From positions 1 through 39,199 of the forward strand of contig JAUMXF010000011.1 in the NCBI GenBank assembly GCA_030529235.1: a DNA stretch of 39,199 nt, written 5' to 3'. The translations under genes and the position numbers were made by a program. The stretch is from Pseudomonadota bacterium. Lineage in GTDB: Bacteria > Desulfobacterota > Desulfovibrionia > Desulfovibrionales > Desulfomicrobiaceae. Shown here one piece after another: positions 1-7,386 of the stretch. The notes beneath the pieces are model-generated. The model made no database searches and had not been told where the DNA came from. It saw only the letters and a program-made list of their open reading frames with translations. Position 1 is the first letter of the stretch; the number at the start of each line of letters is the position of its first letter.

Positions 1-1530
1 GGATGTCAGTTCGCGCAGATAGTCCAGAGTGCGGATCATGAGACGCGTTCCGGCCTCGGTTTCAATGCCCTTGCCCAGCAGGTTCAGGCAGGCCTCGTGA
101 CCGCCCACCAGTCCAATGGTACTGAAGTGCCCGCGAAATCCGTTTTTGAGATACCGCCGGGAAAAGGGAAACATGCCCTTTTCCATGTTGTCCACGACCA
201 TCTTGCGCTTGAACTCCAGAGAGTCCTTGGCCAGTGTGGCATACTCTCCCACCAGATCCAGAAAATCCTCCTCGCCCTGGGCCAAGTAGGCCAGCTTGGG
301 CAGATTCAGAGTCACCACGCCGATGGAGCCCGTCAGGTCGCCCGCGCCGAAAAGGCCACCCGTGCGCTTGCGCAGCTCGCGCAGGTCCATCTGCAAGCGG
401 CAGCACATGGAGCGCACATCTTCGGGCTTGAGGTCGGAATTGATGAAGTTCTGGAAATATGGAGCCCCGAATTTGGCTGTCAGCTGCAGAAGCAGCCGTC
501 CCACTTCGGAGGACCAGGGAAAATCCGGCGTCACATTGTAGGTCGGAATGGGAAAGGAAAAGATGCGCCCGTGGTAGTCTCCGCCGAGCATCACTTCCAG
601 AAAGGCCCGGTTGATCATTTCCATTTCCGGCCCGAAATCGCCGTACACGGAGTCCGTCAGGGCCCCGCCGATAATGGCCGCTTCCGACGCGATATGCGCG
701 GGAGGCGTGAGGTCGAAGGTCAGGTTGGTAAAGGGGCTCTGCCCTCCCCAGCGCGAGGTGGTATTCAGGTTGAACACGAATTTCTGCATGGCCTGCCGGA
801 CATCGTCGTAGCTCAAGCCGTCGTACCGGACAAAAGGGGCCAGGTATGTATCCACATTGTTGAAGGCCTGGGCCCCGGCCCATTCATTTTGCAGCGTGCC
901 GAGGAAATTGACCATCTGCCCCAGAGCCGCGTCGAAATGCCGCGGCGGTCCGGAAGAGCAGCGGCCTTCCAGGTTGAAGCCCTCCAGCAGCAGGTCGCGC
1001 AGGGACCACCCGGCGCAGTATCCGGCCAGGCCGAAAGACAGGTCGTGAATATGAAAATAGCCGTGCTCGTGGGCCTGGCGGATTTCTTCGGGATATTTTT
1101 CCAGAGAGTACCGGGCCTGCACCGATCCGGACAGATGCAGCATGAGCCCCTGAAAGGAATGGGCCATATTGGCGTTCTCGCTGACCCGCCAGTCGGACTT
1201 GTTCAGATAGCTGTCGATGGTCTCGGTCACGTCCAGAAAAGTTTCGGTTTCGCTGCGGATTTGCCGCCGCTTTTCGCGATAGACGATATAGCGTCTGGCC
1301 ACATGATACAGCCGCGATTCCATGAGCACCTGCTCCACCGTATCCTGGACCATTTCCTGTTCGGGACTGGCCATTCCTTCCAGTTTGGCCTCCACTTTCC
1401 TGGCCAGGCGTCTGGCCAGAAGCGGATCCTTGATTCCGCTGGCGTTCAGGGATTTCAGAATGGCCTGGGCGATACGCTCCAGAGACCAGGTTTCAATACG
1501 GCCGTCACGTTTGACAATGTTCTTTGGCAT
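1..1530 (-). CDS. nrdD: Anaerobic (class III) ribonucleoside-triphosphate reductase, 3' end missing
   Basis: Reduces ribonucleoside triphosphates to deoxyribonucleotides with a glycyl radical, in the cytoplasm and without oxygen. The frame read from the ATG at 1530 stays open to the window edge (510 residues seen; the family is usually about 600-780). Residues 1 to about 90 form an ATP-cone, beginning with a KRDGRIETW motif. Typical NrdD blocks follow: NNVDTYLAPF, then GGQSPFTN near residue 260 and CCRLQ near residue 375. The C-terminal zinc site and the glycyl-radical loop lie outside the window, so intactness cannot be judged. A GGAG sits a few bases before the ATG. It begins 35 bases after nrdG on the same strand, so the two are surely co-transcribed under the upstream cobalamin riboswitch. 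The gene order nrdG-nrdD is the reverse of the more common one. Confidence 0.95.
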   Translation of the reverse strand, partial: MPKNIVKRDGRIETWSLERIAQAILKSLNASGIKDPLLARRLARKVEAKLEGMASPEQEMVQDTVEQVLMESRLYHVARRYIVYREKRRQIRSETETFLDVTETIDSYLNKSDWRVSENANMAHSFQGLMLHLSGSVQARYSLEKYPEEIRQAHEHGYFHIHDLSFGLAGYCAGWSLRDLLLEGFNLEGRCSSGPPRHFDAALGQMVNFLGTLQNEWAGAQAFNNVDTYLAPFVRYDGLSYDDVRQAMQKFVFNLNTTSRWGGQSPFTNLTFDLTPPAHIASEAAIIGGALTDSVYGDFGPEMEMINRAFLEVMLGGDYHGRIFSFPIPTYNVTPDFPWSSEVGRLLLQLTAKFGAPYFQNFINSDLKPEDVRSMCCRLQMDLRELRKRTGGLFGAGDLTGSIGVVTLNLPKLAYLAQGEEDFLDLVGEYATLAKDSLEFKRKMVVDNMEKGMFPFSRRYLKNGFRGHFSTIGLVGGHEACLNLLGKGIETEAGTRLMIRTLDYLRELTS

Positions 1531-1565
1531 GCATTCTCCAAAAAAGGCGAAGATTCAAAAATGTT

Positions 1566-2189
1566 TCACTTTTCCGGTGGTGGAACGAATTCCTGAAACA
1601 CGAGGGGCAGTTCCTCCGGAACCTGAGCGCGGGTCCGCGCCAGATCGGCTGCGGACAACGCGGGGACCTTGGTGCACCGGAAGTATACCCGCCCCGGATG
1701 AGCCAGAGCCAGAGCAAAAACTTCCCGCAGACTCTGCCGGGCCGAAGCCTCGGCCATGCCCCCGGTCAGTTCCGGATAGCGGTCCCAGGGACCTTTCACG
1801 TCCACGGCCAGGGTCTGCGCCAGGTCCGAAACCAGCAGCCGCTCCAGCACATCCGGAGCCGAGCCGTTGGAATCCACCTTGACCGGCAGGCCGATGGTCT
1901 TCAGGTCCGCCAGCAGGTCTTCCAGATCCGGAATACAGGTAGGCTCTCCCCCGGACAGCACGATGCCGTCCAGCCAGAAACGCCGCCTGCGCATATCTTC
2001 CAGAAGGGATTTGCGGCCCAGAACCGGCAGGGTCTGCCATGTCCAGGCCAGCCCGCCATTGTGACAGGTGGGGCAACGCAGGTTGCACCCACCCGTGAAC
2101 AGGACGCAAGATACCCTGCCCGGCCAGTCGCAAAGGCTCACAGGCGCGATGCCGCGCACGCGATCCCACGCGCAATTCGTTTCCGTCAT
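1566..2189 (-). CDS. nrdG: Anaerobic ribonucleotide reductase activating enzyme (radical SAM)
   Basis: Uses S-adenosylmethionine and a [4Fe-4S] cluster to install the glycyl radical on NrdD. The 207-residue protein has the radical-SAM cysteines C35-x3-C39-x2-C42 and a GGEPT motif (SAM binding) in the middle. The N-terminal stretch RGIAPVSLCDWPGRVS is typical of NrdG-like activases. The ATG at 2189 was chosen because family similarity starts right after it; a GTG at 2231 would add 14 residues of no recognisable character, and neither start has a strong Shine-Dalgarno site. It is the first gene of the nrdG-nrdD operon, about 76 bases downstream of a cobalamin riboswitch. Family and context are clear; the exact start is less so. 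Confidence 0.9.
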   Translation of the reverse strand: MTETNCAWDRVRGIAPVSLCDWPGRVSCVLFTGGCNLRCPTCHNGGLAWTWQTLPVLGRKSLLEDMRRRRFWLDGIVLSGGEPTCIPDLEDLLADLKTIGLPVKVDSNGSAPDVLERLLVSDLAQTLAVDVKGPWDRYPELTGGMAEASARQSLREVFALALAHPGRVYFRCTKVPALSAADLARTRAQVPEELPLVFQEFVPPPEK

Positions 2190-2265
2190 GAACGCCCGAA
2201 AAAGTGAAGCGTTTCGAGAAGTTCCCAACACCCCGCATCCGCGTGCGGAGAGTTAAGAGGGAATG

Positions 2266-2404
2266 CTTCAGGCCGGTATTCTGACTTCCCCGTTCCGCAT
2301 ACCGCCTTCCCGCCCGCAGGCAGTGGCATCGTGGTACGCGGCATTTGCAGAGGTTACAGCGGCGGGACCGTCCCGGACTCACACCGGGTTCCCTGCGCCT
2401 GAAG
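2266..2404 (-). promoter_or_regulatory. Cobalamin (B12) riboswitch upstream of nrdG-nrdD
   Basis: Read on the minus strand, the element contains the hallmarks of the AdoCbl-type aptamer: a core with GGGAACCCGGTG and CGGGACGGTCCCGC, then CTGTAACC, GCCACTG, GGGAAGGCGG, and the B12 box (plus 2271-2289) with AGTC and ACCGGCC. The ends close with a perfect 8-bp P1 stem, plus 2266-2273 (CTTCAGGC) against 2397-2404 (GCCTGAAG). It lies between a sigma70-like promoter and the nrdG start. Downstream there is a CCGCA/TGCGG hairpin without a U-run, so control is more likely at translation than by termination, which is inference. Known principle: B12 riboswitches repress B12-independent isozymes when cobalamin is plentiful. 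Confidence 0.93.
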
Positions 2405-2425
2405 ATTTATTGTGAAACAAAAGCA

Positions 2426-2455
2426 CTTATAGGCAGCCTTGCCCGGCGGTATCAA
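2426..2455 (-). promoter_or_regulatory. Sigma70-type promoter for nrdG-nrdD
   Basis: On the minus strand, TTGATA (plus 2450-2455) and TATAAG (plus 2426-2431) are separated by 18 bases. Transcription would begin about 15 bases ahead of the riboswitch P1 stem, which is the expected geometry. Inferred from sequence only. Confidence 0.6.
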
Positions 2456-2463
2456 TAAAAATC

Positions 2464-2500
2464 TTTTCCACAGGGCATTGCCCAACCCTTCTGTGGATAA
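2464..2500. promoter_or_regulatory. Pair of inverted DnaA-box-like sites
   Basis: TTTTCCACA at 2464-2472 on the plus strand and TTATCCACA on the minus strand (plus 2492-2500) form a 10-bp inverted repeat with one mismatch (including the flanking G/C) around a 17-base spacer. The minus-strand copy matches the bacterial DnaA box exactly; the other has one change. They lie directly upstream of the nrdG -35 element, in the region shared with the divergent gene at 2654. DnaA controls nrdAB in E. coli; a role here is inference. Confidence 0.5.
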
Positions 2501-2653
2501 CGGTTCTCACATGCGGCCATCCTGAGATCAAGACCTTCCGCCCTTGTTTCCGGCAGAAGAAGCTGACAGAAACGGACAGGCCCGAAGGCATTTCCGCGTA
2601 ATTTTTACGGGAAGTTCCGTCTTCTCCATTCACTCAAACCCAAGGGGGAACAG

Positions 2654-3559
2654 ATGAAAAAACTGACTGGACTGCTGGTGGCCGGGCTCTGCCTGGCCGG
2701 AGCCGGGCAACTTTTTGCAAAGGACAAAATGCCCGGCGCGGTCGATTGCCGAGCAGGATACGAATACGCTCTCAAGGGTGATTTCGAAGTCAAAGGCAGA
2801 CAGGGCATCGCCACGGACGGCAAATATTATTACGTCAGCGGCAGCAAATCCCTCTACAAATACGGCAAGGACGGCAAGCTGCTGCTCAGCAACGAAAATC
2901 CCTTTGAAGGCTATGCCATTCCGTCCAACCATATCGGCGACATCGACGTATTCGAAGGAGAGCTCTTCATCAGCGCCGAGAATTTCATGGACGGCGTGGG
3001 CAAGGATATCCAGATCGCCATCCATGACGCCGAAACCCTGAAGTTCAAACGGACCTTCAAGTTCGATCCCTCCTCCGGACAGCAGGAGGTATCGGGCATC
3101 TGCGTGGACAGGGACAAGCGCACGGTCTGGATGTGCTCATGGGTGGGCGAGGAGAGCGGCCGCTATCTGTACGAATACAGCCTGGACAGCGGAAAATATC
3201 TGCGCAAGGTGCATATATTCCCTGTGCCGCAATGGGTCCAGGGCGTGTATTATCACAAGGGTGCGCTGTATGTGACGGCCGATGACGGAGATGCCGATTT
3301 TGACGAGCCGGACCACATGTACAGAGTGAATGTGTCCGATCAGACCAGCGCCCAGGTCACTCTGGAAAAGACCTTCACCGAAGTGAAGCGGCAGGGAGAG
3401 ATAGAAGGCCTCAGCATGGACCCGGAAACAGGGGAACTGCTGGTGCTTTTCAACCGCGGCGCGCGCATCGTGCTGGGCATGGGCAAGGGCTTCTATCCCG
3501 GCTATGACAAGGAAATCCACGAAGTCTACCGCTACAGGATGACTCCGGCCAAGCAGTAG
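2654..3559 (+). CDS. Secreted protein of unknown function, beta-propeller-like
   Basis: I do not recognise a named family. The 301-residue product starts with a clear Sec signal peptide (MKK, hydrophobic stretch, likely cleavage after A22), so it should be periplasmic or extracellular. The mature part has repeated short blocks of the kind GIATDGKYYYVSG, DIDVFEGELFISA, GVYYHKGALYVTA and GLSMDPETGELLVLF. Their spacing resembles the blades of SMP-30/NHL- or YncE-like beta-propellers. There is no CxxCH heme site, and C13 in the signal peptide is not in a lipobox. The start ATG has AGGGGGAACAG before it. It is a single-gene unit, divergent from nrdG and closed by a strong terminator. Substrate and role are unknown. 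Confidence 0.75.
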   Translation: MKKLTGLLVAGLCLAGAGQLFAKDKMPGAVDCRAGYEYALKGDFEVKGRQGIATDGKYYYVSGSKSLYKYGKDGKLLLSNENPFEGYAIPSNHIGDIDVFEGELFISAENFMDGVGKDIQIAIHDAETLKFKRTFKFDPSSGQQEVSGICVDRDKRTVWMCSWVGEESGRYLYEYSLDSGKYLRKVHIFPVPQWVQGVYYHKGALYVTADDGDADFDEPDHMYRVNVSDQTSAQVTLEKTFTEVKRQGEIEGLSMDPETGELLVLFNRGARIVLGMGKGFYPGYDKEIHEVYRYRMTPAKQ

Positions 3560-3599
3560 CCCCGGGTCACGGGCGATTTCCCATCCACATCGAAAACAA

Positions 3600-3650
3600 A
3601 CGGGCCGGCGGCTTCCACAGAACACTGGGAGCTGCCGGCCCGTCGTTTTT
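3600..3650 (+). terminator. Rho-independent terminator after the secreted-protein gene
   Basis: Stem ACGGGCCGGC (3600-3609) pairs with GCCGGCCCGT (3634-3643). The inner GCTTCC and GGGAGC can extend the helix, and TTTTT follows at 3646-3650. It lies 40 bases after the stop of the gene at 2654-3559. Confidence 0.85.
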
Positions 3651-3701
3651 CACTCATGACCGGTCGATGCCTGGGGGCTCACGTCCGGCTGCGGCCCGGC
3701 A

Positions 3702-4259
3702 TTATAACTGCCCCAGAAGCTCCGCTGCCGGGGCATATGCCGGATCCTGATTCAGAATCAGCTCCAGCTGGGCTTTGGCTTCGTCTTTCCGGCCACAGGA
3801 AACCAAGCACCCGGCCAGAGCGTAGCGGACCTCACTCTTGTATGGGTGCAGTTCCAGATAGCTGTTCAGCGGCGCAACGGCATCCTGAGTGCGGCCAGCC
3901 AGATGGGCGGCCTGAACCAGGCCGAAAAGCGCCACCATATTGCCGGGGTTACGGCTTAGGGATTGCAGATAAAGCCCGCACGCCGCATCCTGATCTCCCT
4001 GCTGGCCGCGGACCAGCGCCATGCCCGCCAGGGACTTGTCCGAAGAGGCGATTCCGTCGGCCCTTTCATACATGGACAGGGCCTGCTCCAGATCGCCGCG
4101 CTGCACGGCGATGGTGGCCAGCCCCAGATACGGATCCGGATGCACACCATTGTTTCCGGCAGCCTTCTGATAATAGTCCTCGGCCTTGTCCAGATCACCC
4201 ATGAACAGATAACATTCGCCCAGTTCCTTGTTGATTTCGTAATCGAGATGGGAACTCAT
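3702..4259 (-). CDS. Small TPR-repeat protein
   Basis: A 185-residue soluble protein built almost wholly of tetratricopeptide repeats. Blocks such as GECYLFMGDLDKAEDYYQKA, YLGLATIAVQRGDLEQALSMYERA, FGLVQAAHLAGRTQDAVAPL and YALAGCLVSCGRKDEAKAQLEL repeat about every 34-36 residues. Such repeats make protein-protein contact surfaces and give no enzyme activity. No signal peptide is seen. The ATG at 4259 is preceded by AAAGGAG with 7-base spacing, which beats an in-frame upstream extension that would run through low-quality sequence. It is divergent from flgB across a 275-base gap, so a link to the flagellum is possible but unproven. Confidence 0.8.
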   Translation of the reverse strand: MSSHLDYEINKELGECYLFMGDLDKAEDYYQKAAGNNGVHPDPYLGLATIAVQRGDLEQALSMYERADGIASSDKSLAGMALVRGQQGDQDAACGLYLQSLSRNPGNMVALFGLVQAAHLAGRTQDAVAPLNSYLELHPYKSEVRYALAGCLVSCGRKDEAKAQLELILNQDPAYAPAAELLGQL

Positions 4260-4443
4260 TGTATTCTCCTTTCTGAAAATATCCCGACGCTTCCGGCGGA
4301 CTGCCGCCTCGCATCCGTGTCCGTTTCGGAACCAGCCAAGCAAAAAGGAGACCAAAAATGACCACAGCCCTTCGAGAGGCTCCCCTGCCACACCATCAAA
4401 CCATAACCATTTTTAATTGCTGGAAATTTTATGTCGAACGAAA

Positions 4444-4459
4444 TGGAACAGTGATTGCT
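4444..4459 (+). promoter_or_regulatory. Sigma54-type promoter ahead of flgB
   Basis: TGGAAC-N5-TTGCT matches the -24/-12 sigma54 pattern, with GG and GC exactly 10 bases apart. It lies about 75 bases upstream of the flgB start. Sigma54 with a FleQ/FlrC-like activator commonly drives middle flagellar genes; no activator gene is in the window. The rest of the 4260-4534 gap holds the TPR gene leader (a GGCGG/CCGCC hairpin at 4295-4308) and nothing else I can name. Confidence 0.6.
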
Positions 4460-4534
4460 AAAAGGTAGGCACAAATGACGCCGAGGCTTTCGGCATCAGG
4501 AAACACACAGCCTTGAGGCACACGAGGTTCAGCA

Positions 4535-4945
4535 ATGAAAAGCCTTTTCCCGGACCACATCGATTTGACGGCCAGAGTCATGGACTTCCAGATTCAGCGT
4601 CAAAACATCGTCAGCGGCAACCTGGCCAATATAAACACTCCCGGCTACAAAGCCCGGACTCTGGAATTTGAAAAGGACCTCCAGGCCGCTCTGGGCATTT
4701 CCCAGAATGGCCCCGTCAGCAGGACGCACCCCAAACACCTCCCCGCCAAATTCTCTCCGGACTCCACCGAGGCATCCGTCGTCAGGGATCTGAATCCCCG
4801 CGTGGTTCAGGGCACGGACAATGTCGATCTGGACAGGGAAACAGCGACCATGGCCAAAAACACCTTGGTGTACAACACCCTGGCCACCGTCATGCAGAAA
4901 AACTTCTCGGGCATGAAGCAGCTCATCCAGGAAGGAGGCAAGTAA
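4535..4945 (+). CDS. flgB: Flagellar proximal rod protein FlgB
   Basis: Forms part of the proximal rod of the flagellar basal body in the periplasm, exported by the flagellar type III system. The 136-residue protein matches the family length and has the rod-family N-terminal motif with NIVSGNLANINTPGYKAR near residues 25-42, plus a C-terminal helix ending QLIQEGGK. It has no signal peptide, as expected. GAGG lies about 8 bases before the ATG. First gene of the block; its stop TAA overlaps the flgC ATG by one base. Confidence 0.95.
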   Translation: MKSLFPDHIDLTARVMDFQIQRQNIVSGNLANINTPGYKARTLEFEKDLQAALGISQNGPVSRTHPKHLPAKFSPDSTEASVVRDLNPRVVQGTDNVDLDRETATMAKNTLVYNTLATVMQKNFSGMKQLIQEGGK

Positions 4946-5382
4946 TGGATCTGATGACCGCCATTGATGTCGGCGCATCCGGGCTCAAGGCCGAGCGCAC
5001 GCATCTCAATGTCACCTCCATGAATCTGGCCAACGCCAAAACCACCCGCACCGTGGGCGGCGGGCCGTATCGCCGCAAGGAAGTCATCTTCAGGGAAGCC
5101 GAAGTCCAGAGCCCCTTCTCCAAGGCTATGAATTCGGCTCTGGATCAGGAAGTCAAAGGCGTGCGGGTGGATTCCATCCAGAACGACCGCCGCGCCCTGA
5201 AAATGGTCTATGAGCCGGGACACCCGGACGCGGACAGCGAAGGTTATGTGGCCTATCCGGACATCAATGTGGTGGAGGAAATGACCAACATGCTTTCGGC
5301 CATGCGCGCCTACGAGGCCAACGTATCCACCATCACCACGGCCAAGAGCATGTTCTCCAAGGCCCTGGAAATCGGCCGGTAG
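4945..5382 (+). CDS. flgC: Flagellar proximal rod protein FlgC
   Basis: Rod protein that stacks with FlgB between the MS-ring and distal rod. 145 residues, normal for the family. Shows the conserved N-terminal segment LNVTSMNLANAKTTRT, the central YVAYPDINVVEEM typical of FlgC, and a C-terminal helix MRAYEANVSTITTAKSMF. GGAAGGAGG precedes the ATG inside the end of flgB, and the overlap suggests translational coupling. Confidence 0.96.
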   Translation: MDLMTAIDVGASGLKAERTHLNVTSMNLANAKTTRTVGGGPYRRKEVIFREAEVQSPFSKAMNSALDQEVKGVRVDSIQNDRRALKMVYEPGHPDADSEGYVAYPDINVVEEMTNMLSAMRAYEANVSTITTAKSMFSKALEIGR

Positions 5383-5436
5383 TAAAGGAATACATAAGCC
5401 AGCGCCCGCTCCGGGGCGGGCATCCGGGAGATACAC

Positions 5437-5754
5437 ATGACCATCACACCTTTGGCCCTCAAGGCATACTCCGCAGCGGGGGGACTCACTTCCAAGGGAG
5501 CCGCCTTACAGAACGCCGGAACCGGGGAAGCCACCCGGTCATTCGCTGACACCATCCAGGAATCCCTGGGCAAGGTGAACGAGATGCAGGCAGAGAAAAC
5601 AGCCATGATTCAGGATTTCGCCACGGGCAAGAACCAGAACGTGCACGAACTGATGATCACGCTGCAAAAGGCCGGACTGGCCATGGATATGACCGCCGCC
5701 GTGCGGAACAAGGTCATGCAGGCCTACCAGGAACTCATGCGCCTGCAATTCTGA
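5437..5754 (+). CDS. fliE: Flagellar hook-basal body protein FliE
   Basis: Small adaptor joining the MS-ring (FliF) to the proximal rod. 105 residues, a normal length. The N-terminal half is poorly conserved. The C-terminal half carries the family signature: SFADTIQESLGKVNEMQ, then ATGKNQNVHELMITLQKAGLAM and VRNKVMQAYQELMRLQF. GGGAGATACAC precedes the ATG. It lies 54 bases after flgC and 21 before fliF. Confidence 0.95.
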   Translation: MTITPLALKAYSAAGGLTSKGAALQNAGTGEATRSFADTIQESLGKVNEMQAEKTAMIQDFATGKNQNVHELMITLQKAGLAMDMTAAVRNKVMQAYQELMRLQF

Positions 5755-5775
5755 TAAATTTCCCGAGGACGCGTC

Positions 5776-7386
5776 ATGCCCCCATTTGTGCAAAACTCCC
5801 TGGCCCGGGCCACGGATTTCTGGAAAAATATCTCCCTGCCGCAGCGGGTGCTGCTCGGCGGGCTGCTTGCTTCGCTTCTGATCGTCCTTTCCGCGCTGCT
5901 CTTCTGGATGAACAGGACGGAGTACAAGGTGCTGTACAGCCATCTGTACCAGGAAGACGCCGCCGGCGTGGTCAACTTTCTGAAGAAGGAAAAAATTCCG
6001 TACGAGATCGCCGATTCCGGCTCGACCATTCTGGTGCCGGAAAGCCATGTGTACGAGGCGCGGCTCAAGCTGGCCGGCGAGAATGTGCTGCACGGCCAAG
6101 GCATCGGCTTCGAGCTCTTCGACGAGAACAAGATCGGCCAGACCAATTTCGTGCAGAACATCAACTACCAGCGGGCCCTGCAGGGCGAACTGTCCCGGAC
6201 CATCTCCGAGCTGCCCGAAGTGGAGAGCGCCCGCGTGCATCTGGTGCTGCCCAGCAAAAGCCTGTTCGTGGAAGAGCAGGCTCCGCCGTCAGCGGCCATC
6301 ATGCTCAAGCTCAGCGGCGGCCGGAGCCTCGCCCAGCAGCAGGTGCAGGCCATCGTCAATCTGGTGTCCACCAGCGTGGAAGGGCTGGGCCCCGAACACA
6401 TCACCGTGGCCGACAGCCGGGGCAAGGTGCTCTACGAACCCCGCTCCGACACGGATATGGCCGGCATGACCTCCACCCAGCTCGAATACCAGATGAACGT
6501 GCAGCGCCAGCTGGAACAGCGCGTGGAGCAGCTCCTCACGCCCATCGTGGGGCCCGGCCGGGCCATCGTCCGGGTCAACGCGGACCTGGACTTCGACCGG
6601 ACGACCATCCGCAAGGAAACCTTCGACCCCAAATCCGCGGTGGTCCGCAGCGAAGTCAAAAACGAAGAGGAAAACAGGGGCGCGGCCAACGTGGGCGGCG
6701 GCACTCCGGATCCCAATTACCGGGGTGAGAACGACCTGCTGAGCGGCTCCGGCACAACGCAGGAAAGCACGCGCACCTCCTCCACCACCAATTTCGACAT
6801 CAACCGCGAGGAACGGCAGATCGTCGCCCAGATCGGCGCGGTCAAACGCCTGAGCGTGGCCGTCCTGGTTGACGGCAAATATGTCACGCAGCAGGATGGC
6901 TCCCGGACTTTCGAGCCCCTCGGTGCGGACCAGCTGGCCCAGATCCGCCAGCTCGCGCAGCGGGCCGTGGGCTTCGACGAAGTCCGCGGGGACGCCATCG
7001 AGGTCTCCTCCATCGCTTTCGGCGATCCTGTGGAAGGCGAAAGCTTCTCCGCCCTGGATACGGCCTCGCGGTACTTCCAGCTGCTGGGCAAGCCGGTTCT
7101 GAACGTGCTGGTCATCCTGCTCTTCCTTTTCTTTGTGGTCCGGCCCGTGGTGCTGGCCCTGCTCCGGCCGAAGGTGGAGGATCCCACCGTGCAGGAACAG
7201 CAGGAGCTGGGAGCCGCCGAGGAAATGAAGGCCCTGACCGAAAACATGAGCGAAGAGGATCTGGCGGCTGTGGACGCGGCCAAGCGCATCGAAAACGCCA
7301 AATATCTGGCGCAGCAGATGGTGGAGCAGAACATGGACCAGGCAGTGCTGATCATGCGCCAGTGGCTGGCTCAGGGAGAAGCGTAA
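5776..7386 (+). CDS. fliF: Flagellar MS-ring protein FliF
   Basis: Builds the inner-membrane MS-ring, the scaffold for the rod, export gate and C-ring. 536 residues, normal. Two membrane segments flank a large periplasmic part: residues about 28-48 (LLGGLLASLLIVLSALLFW) and about 443-462 (VLVILLFLFFVVRPVVLALL). The periplasmic region has the ring-building motifs DSGSTILVPESHVYEARLKL and the FliF block GRAIVRVNADLDFDR. The cytoplasmic tail ends with an acidic and helical FliG-binding stretch. Preceded by GAGGACGCGTC. The stop TAA is directly followed by the fliG ATG. Confidence 0.97.
   Translation: MPPFVQNSLARATDFWKNISLPQRVLLGGLLASLLIVLSALLFWMNRTEYKVLYSHLYQEDAAGVVNFLKKEKIPYEIADSGSTILVPESHVYEARLKLAGENVLHGQGIGFELFDENKIGQTNFVQNINYQRALQGELSRTISELPEVESARVHLVLPSKSLFVEEQAPPSAAIMLKLSGGRSLAQQQVQAIVNLVSTSVEGLGPEHITVADSRGKVLYEPRSDTDMAGMTSTQLEYQMNVQRQLEQRVEQLLTPIVGPGRAIVRVNADLDFDRTTIRKETFDPKSAVVRSEVKNEEENRGAANVGGGTPDPNYRGENDLLSGSGTTQESTRTSSTTNFDINREERQIVAQIGAVKRLSVAVLVDGKYVTQQDGSRTFEPLGADQLAQIRQLAQRAVGFDEVRGDAIEVSSIAFGDPVEGESFSALDTASRYFQLLGKPVLNVLVILLFLFFVVRPVVLALLRPKVEDPTVQEQQELGAAEEMKALTENMSEEDLAAVDAAKRIENAKYLAQQMVEQNMDQAVLIMRQWLAQGEA

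Noticed and set aside
97-1596. Long open frame on the plus strand across the nrdD region
   Set aside because: It is antisense to nrdD, which has clear family motifs. High GC third positions leave the opposite strand open; the product has no recognisable domain.
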